Shown: positions 63,874-64,000 of the stretch, one piece after another | How positions within the stretch are numbered: position 1 is the first letter of the stretch | How the letters are laid out: each line of letters starts with the position of its first letter | NCBI RefSeq assembly: GCF_003334855.1 | Contig: NZ_QOWE01000022.1 | Coordinates: forward strand, 87,617-151,616 | Length of the DNA stretch: 64,000 bases | Source of the DNA: Larkinella punicea | GTDB taxonomy: Bacteria > Bacteroidota > Bacteroidia > Cytophagales > Spirosomataceae | Direction: 5' to 3' | The notes under the pieces: generated by a model | The model's input: only the letters and a program-made list of their open reading frames with translations | Told to the model about the DNA's origin: nothing | Databases searched by the model: none | Position numbers and translations under genes: made by a program

Positions 63874-64000
63874 GAGACTGCTCGCTAAACTGTGTCAAGG
63901 GTGAATAAAAAGGAAAAAACCTTATTTTCACTATCATGAACAACGACTTCGATTTCGAGGCCTTCAAACAGGCCGCTATCAAAGGCCTTTACGAAGGCAA
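63870..64000 (+). mobile_element. Left end of an IS256-family element
   Basis: The end sequence GAGACTGCTCGCTAAACTGT (from 63874) continues to GTCAAGGGTGAA and a transposase start 36 bases later. It interrupts the OLD nuclease gene. The exact boundary is uncertain by several bases because the target duplication lies outside view. Confidence 0.75.
63936..64000 (+). CDS. IS256-family transposase, N-terminal fragment (3' partial)
   Basis: MNNDFDFEAFKQAAIKGLYE runs to the window edge. It matches the IS256-type N-terminus and the relic at 29281-29802 (IKALYAGKTLTDG). The gene continues beyond the window. Confidence 0.85.
   Translation, partial: MNNDFDFEAFKQAAIKGLYEG

Noticed and set aside
1..64000. 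tRNA or rRNA genes
   Set aside because: No cloverleaf with a TTCGAATC-type arm or rRNA-like sequence was noticed; a covariance-model search would be needed to exclude them fully.

Overview
The window looks like part of a large plasmid, or plasmid-derived accessory region, of a Bacteroidota bacterium of the Spirosoma/Cytophagales type. Supporting signs are promoters with the Bacteroidota -7 box TAnnTTTG, families typical of that phylum (HYC_CC_PP, DUF3347, DUF305, ABC permease fused to an M1 peptidase), and a Rep_3-type initiator beside an array of about 22-bp iterons. The species cannot be named from sequence alone.

Layout. 1-7 kb is plasmid backbone: a run of small conserved or unknown genes separated by hairpins, a frameshifted PD-(D/E)XK nuclease, a perfect 32-bp palindrome, the rep gene and its iterons. 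7-48 kb is a copper/silver-type resistance island. It holds a multicopper oxidase fused to a CopB-like domain, three DUF305 proteins, a DUF2231 membrane protein, a Csp-like four-helix Cys-rich protein, two P1B ATPases (CPC and CPH types), two CusBA-type RND efflux operons (both with a split CusA pump), a CopZ-like chaperone, a ferredoxin reductase, a BNR-repeat protein, DUF3347 and HYC_CC_PP proteins, and three AraC-type regulators carrying intact or decayed HMA domains. 48-57 kb is a visibly GC-richer ABC transporter block with two permease/M1-peptidase fusions and one ATPase. 57-61 kb is a second backbone-like block: two divergent serine recombinases, an ArdC-like antirestriction protein, small unknown genes and a decayed copy of a recombinase 3' end. 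61-64 kb is an AT-rich Gabija-like pair (UvrD-like helicase and OLD-family nuclease) whose nuclease gene is cut by an IS256-family element running off the window end.

How the genes work together. Nine promoters in the metal island share one geometry: two AATTTTGTAA-like half-sites in the same orientation with a 21-bp period (22 in one case), then exactly 22 bp, then a TAnnTTTG-like -7 box. A 21-bp period suits an AraC-family dimer, and the island encodes three HMA/AraC fusion proteins. I infer a regulon in which a metal-binding HMA domain controls an AraC DNA-binding domain. The first RND operon (23.3-29.0 kb) lacks this module and lies between decayed IS3 and IS256 transposases, which suggests separate acquisition. 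Everything here is read by eye; family assignments come from motifs, not database searches.
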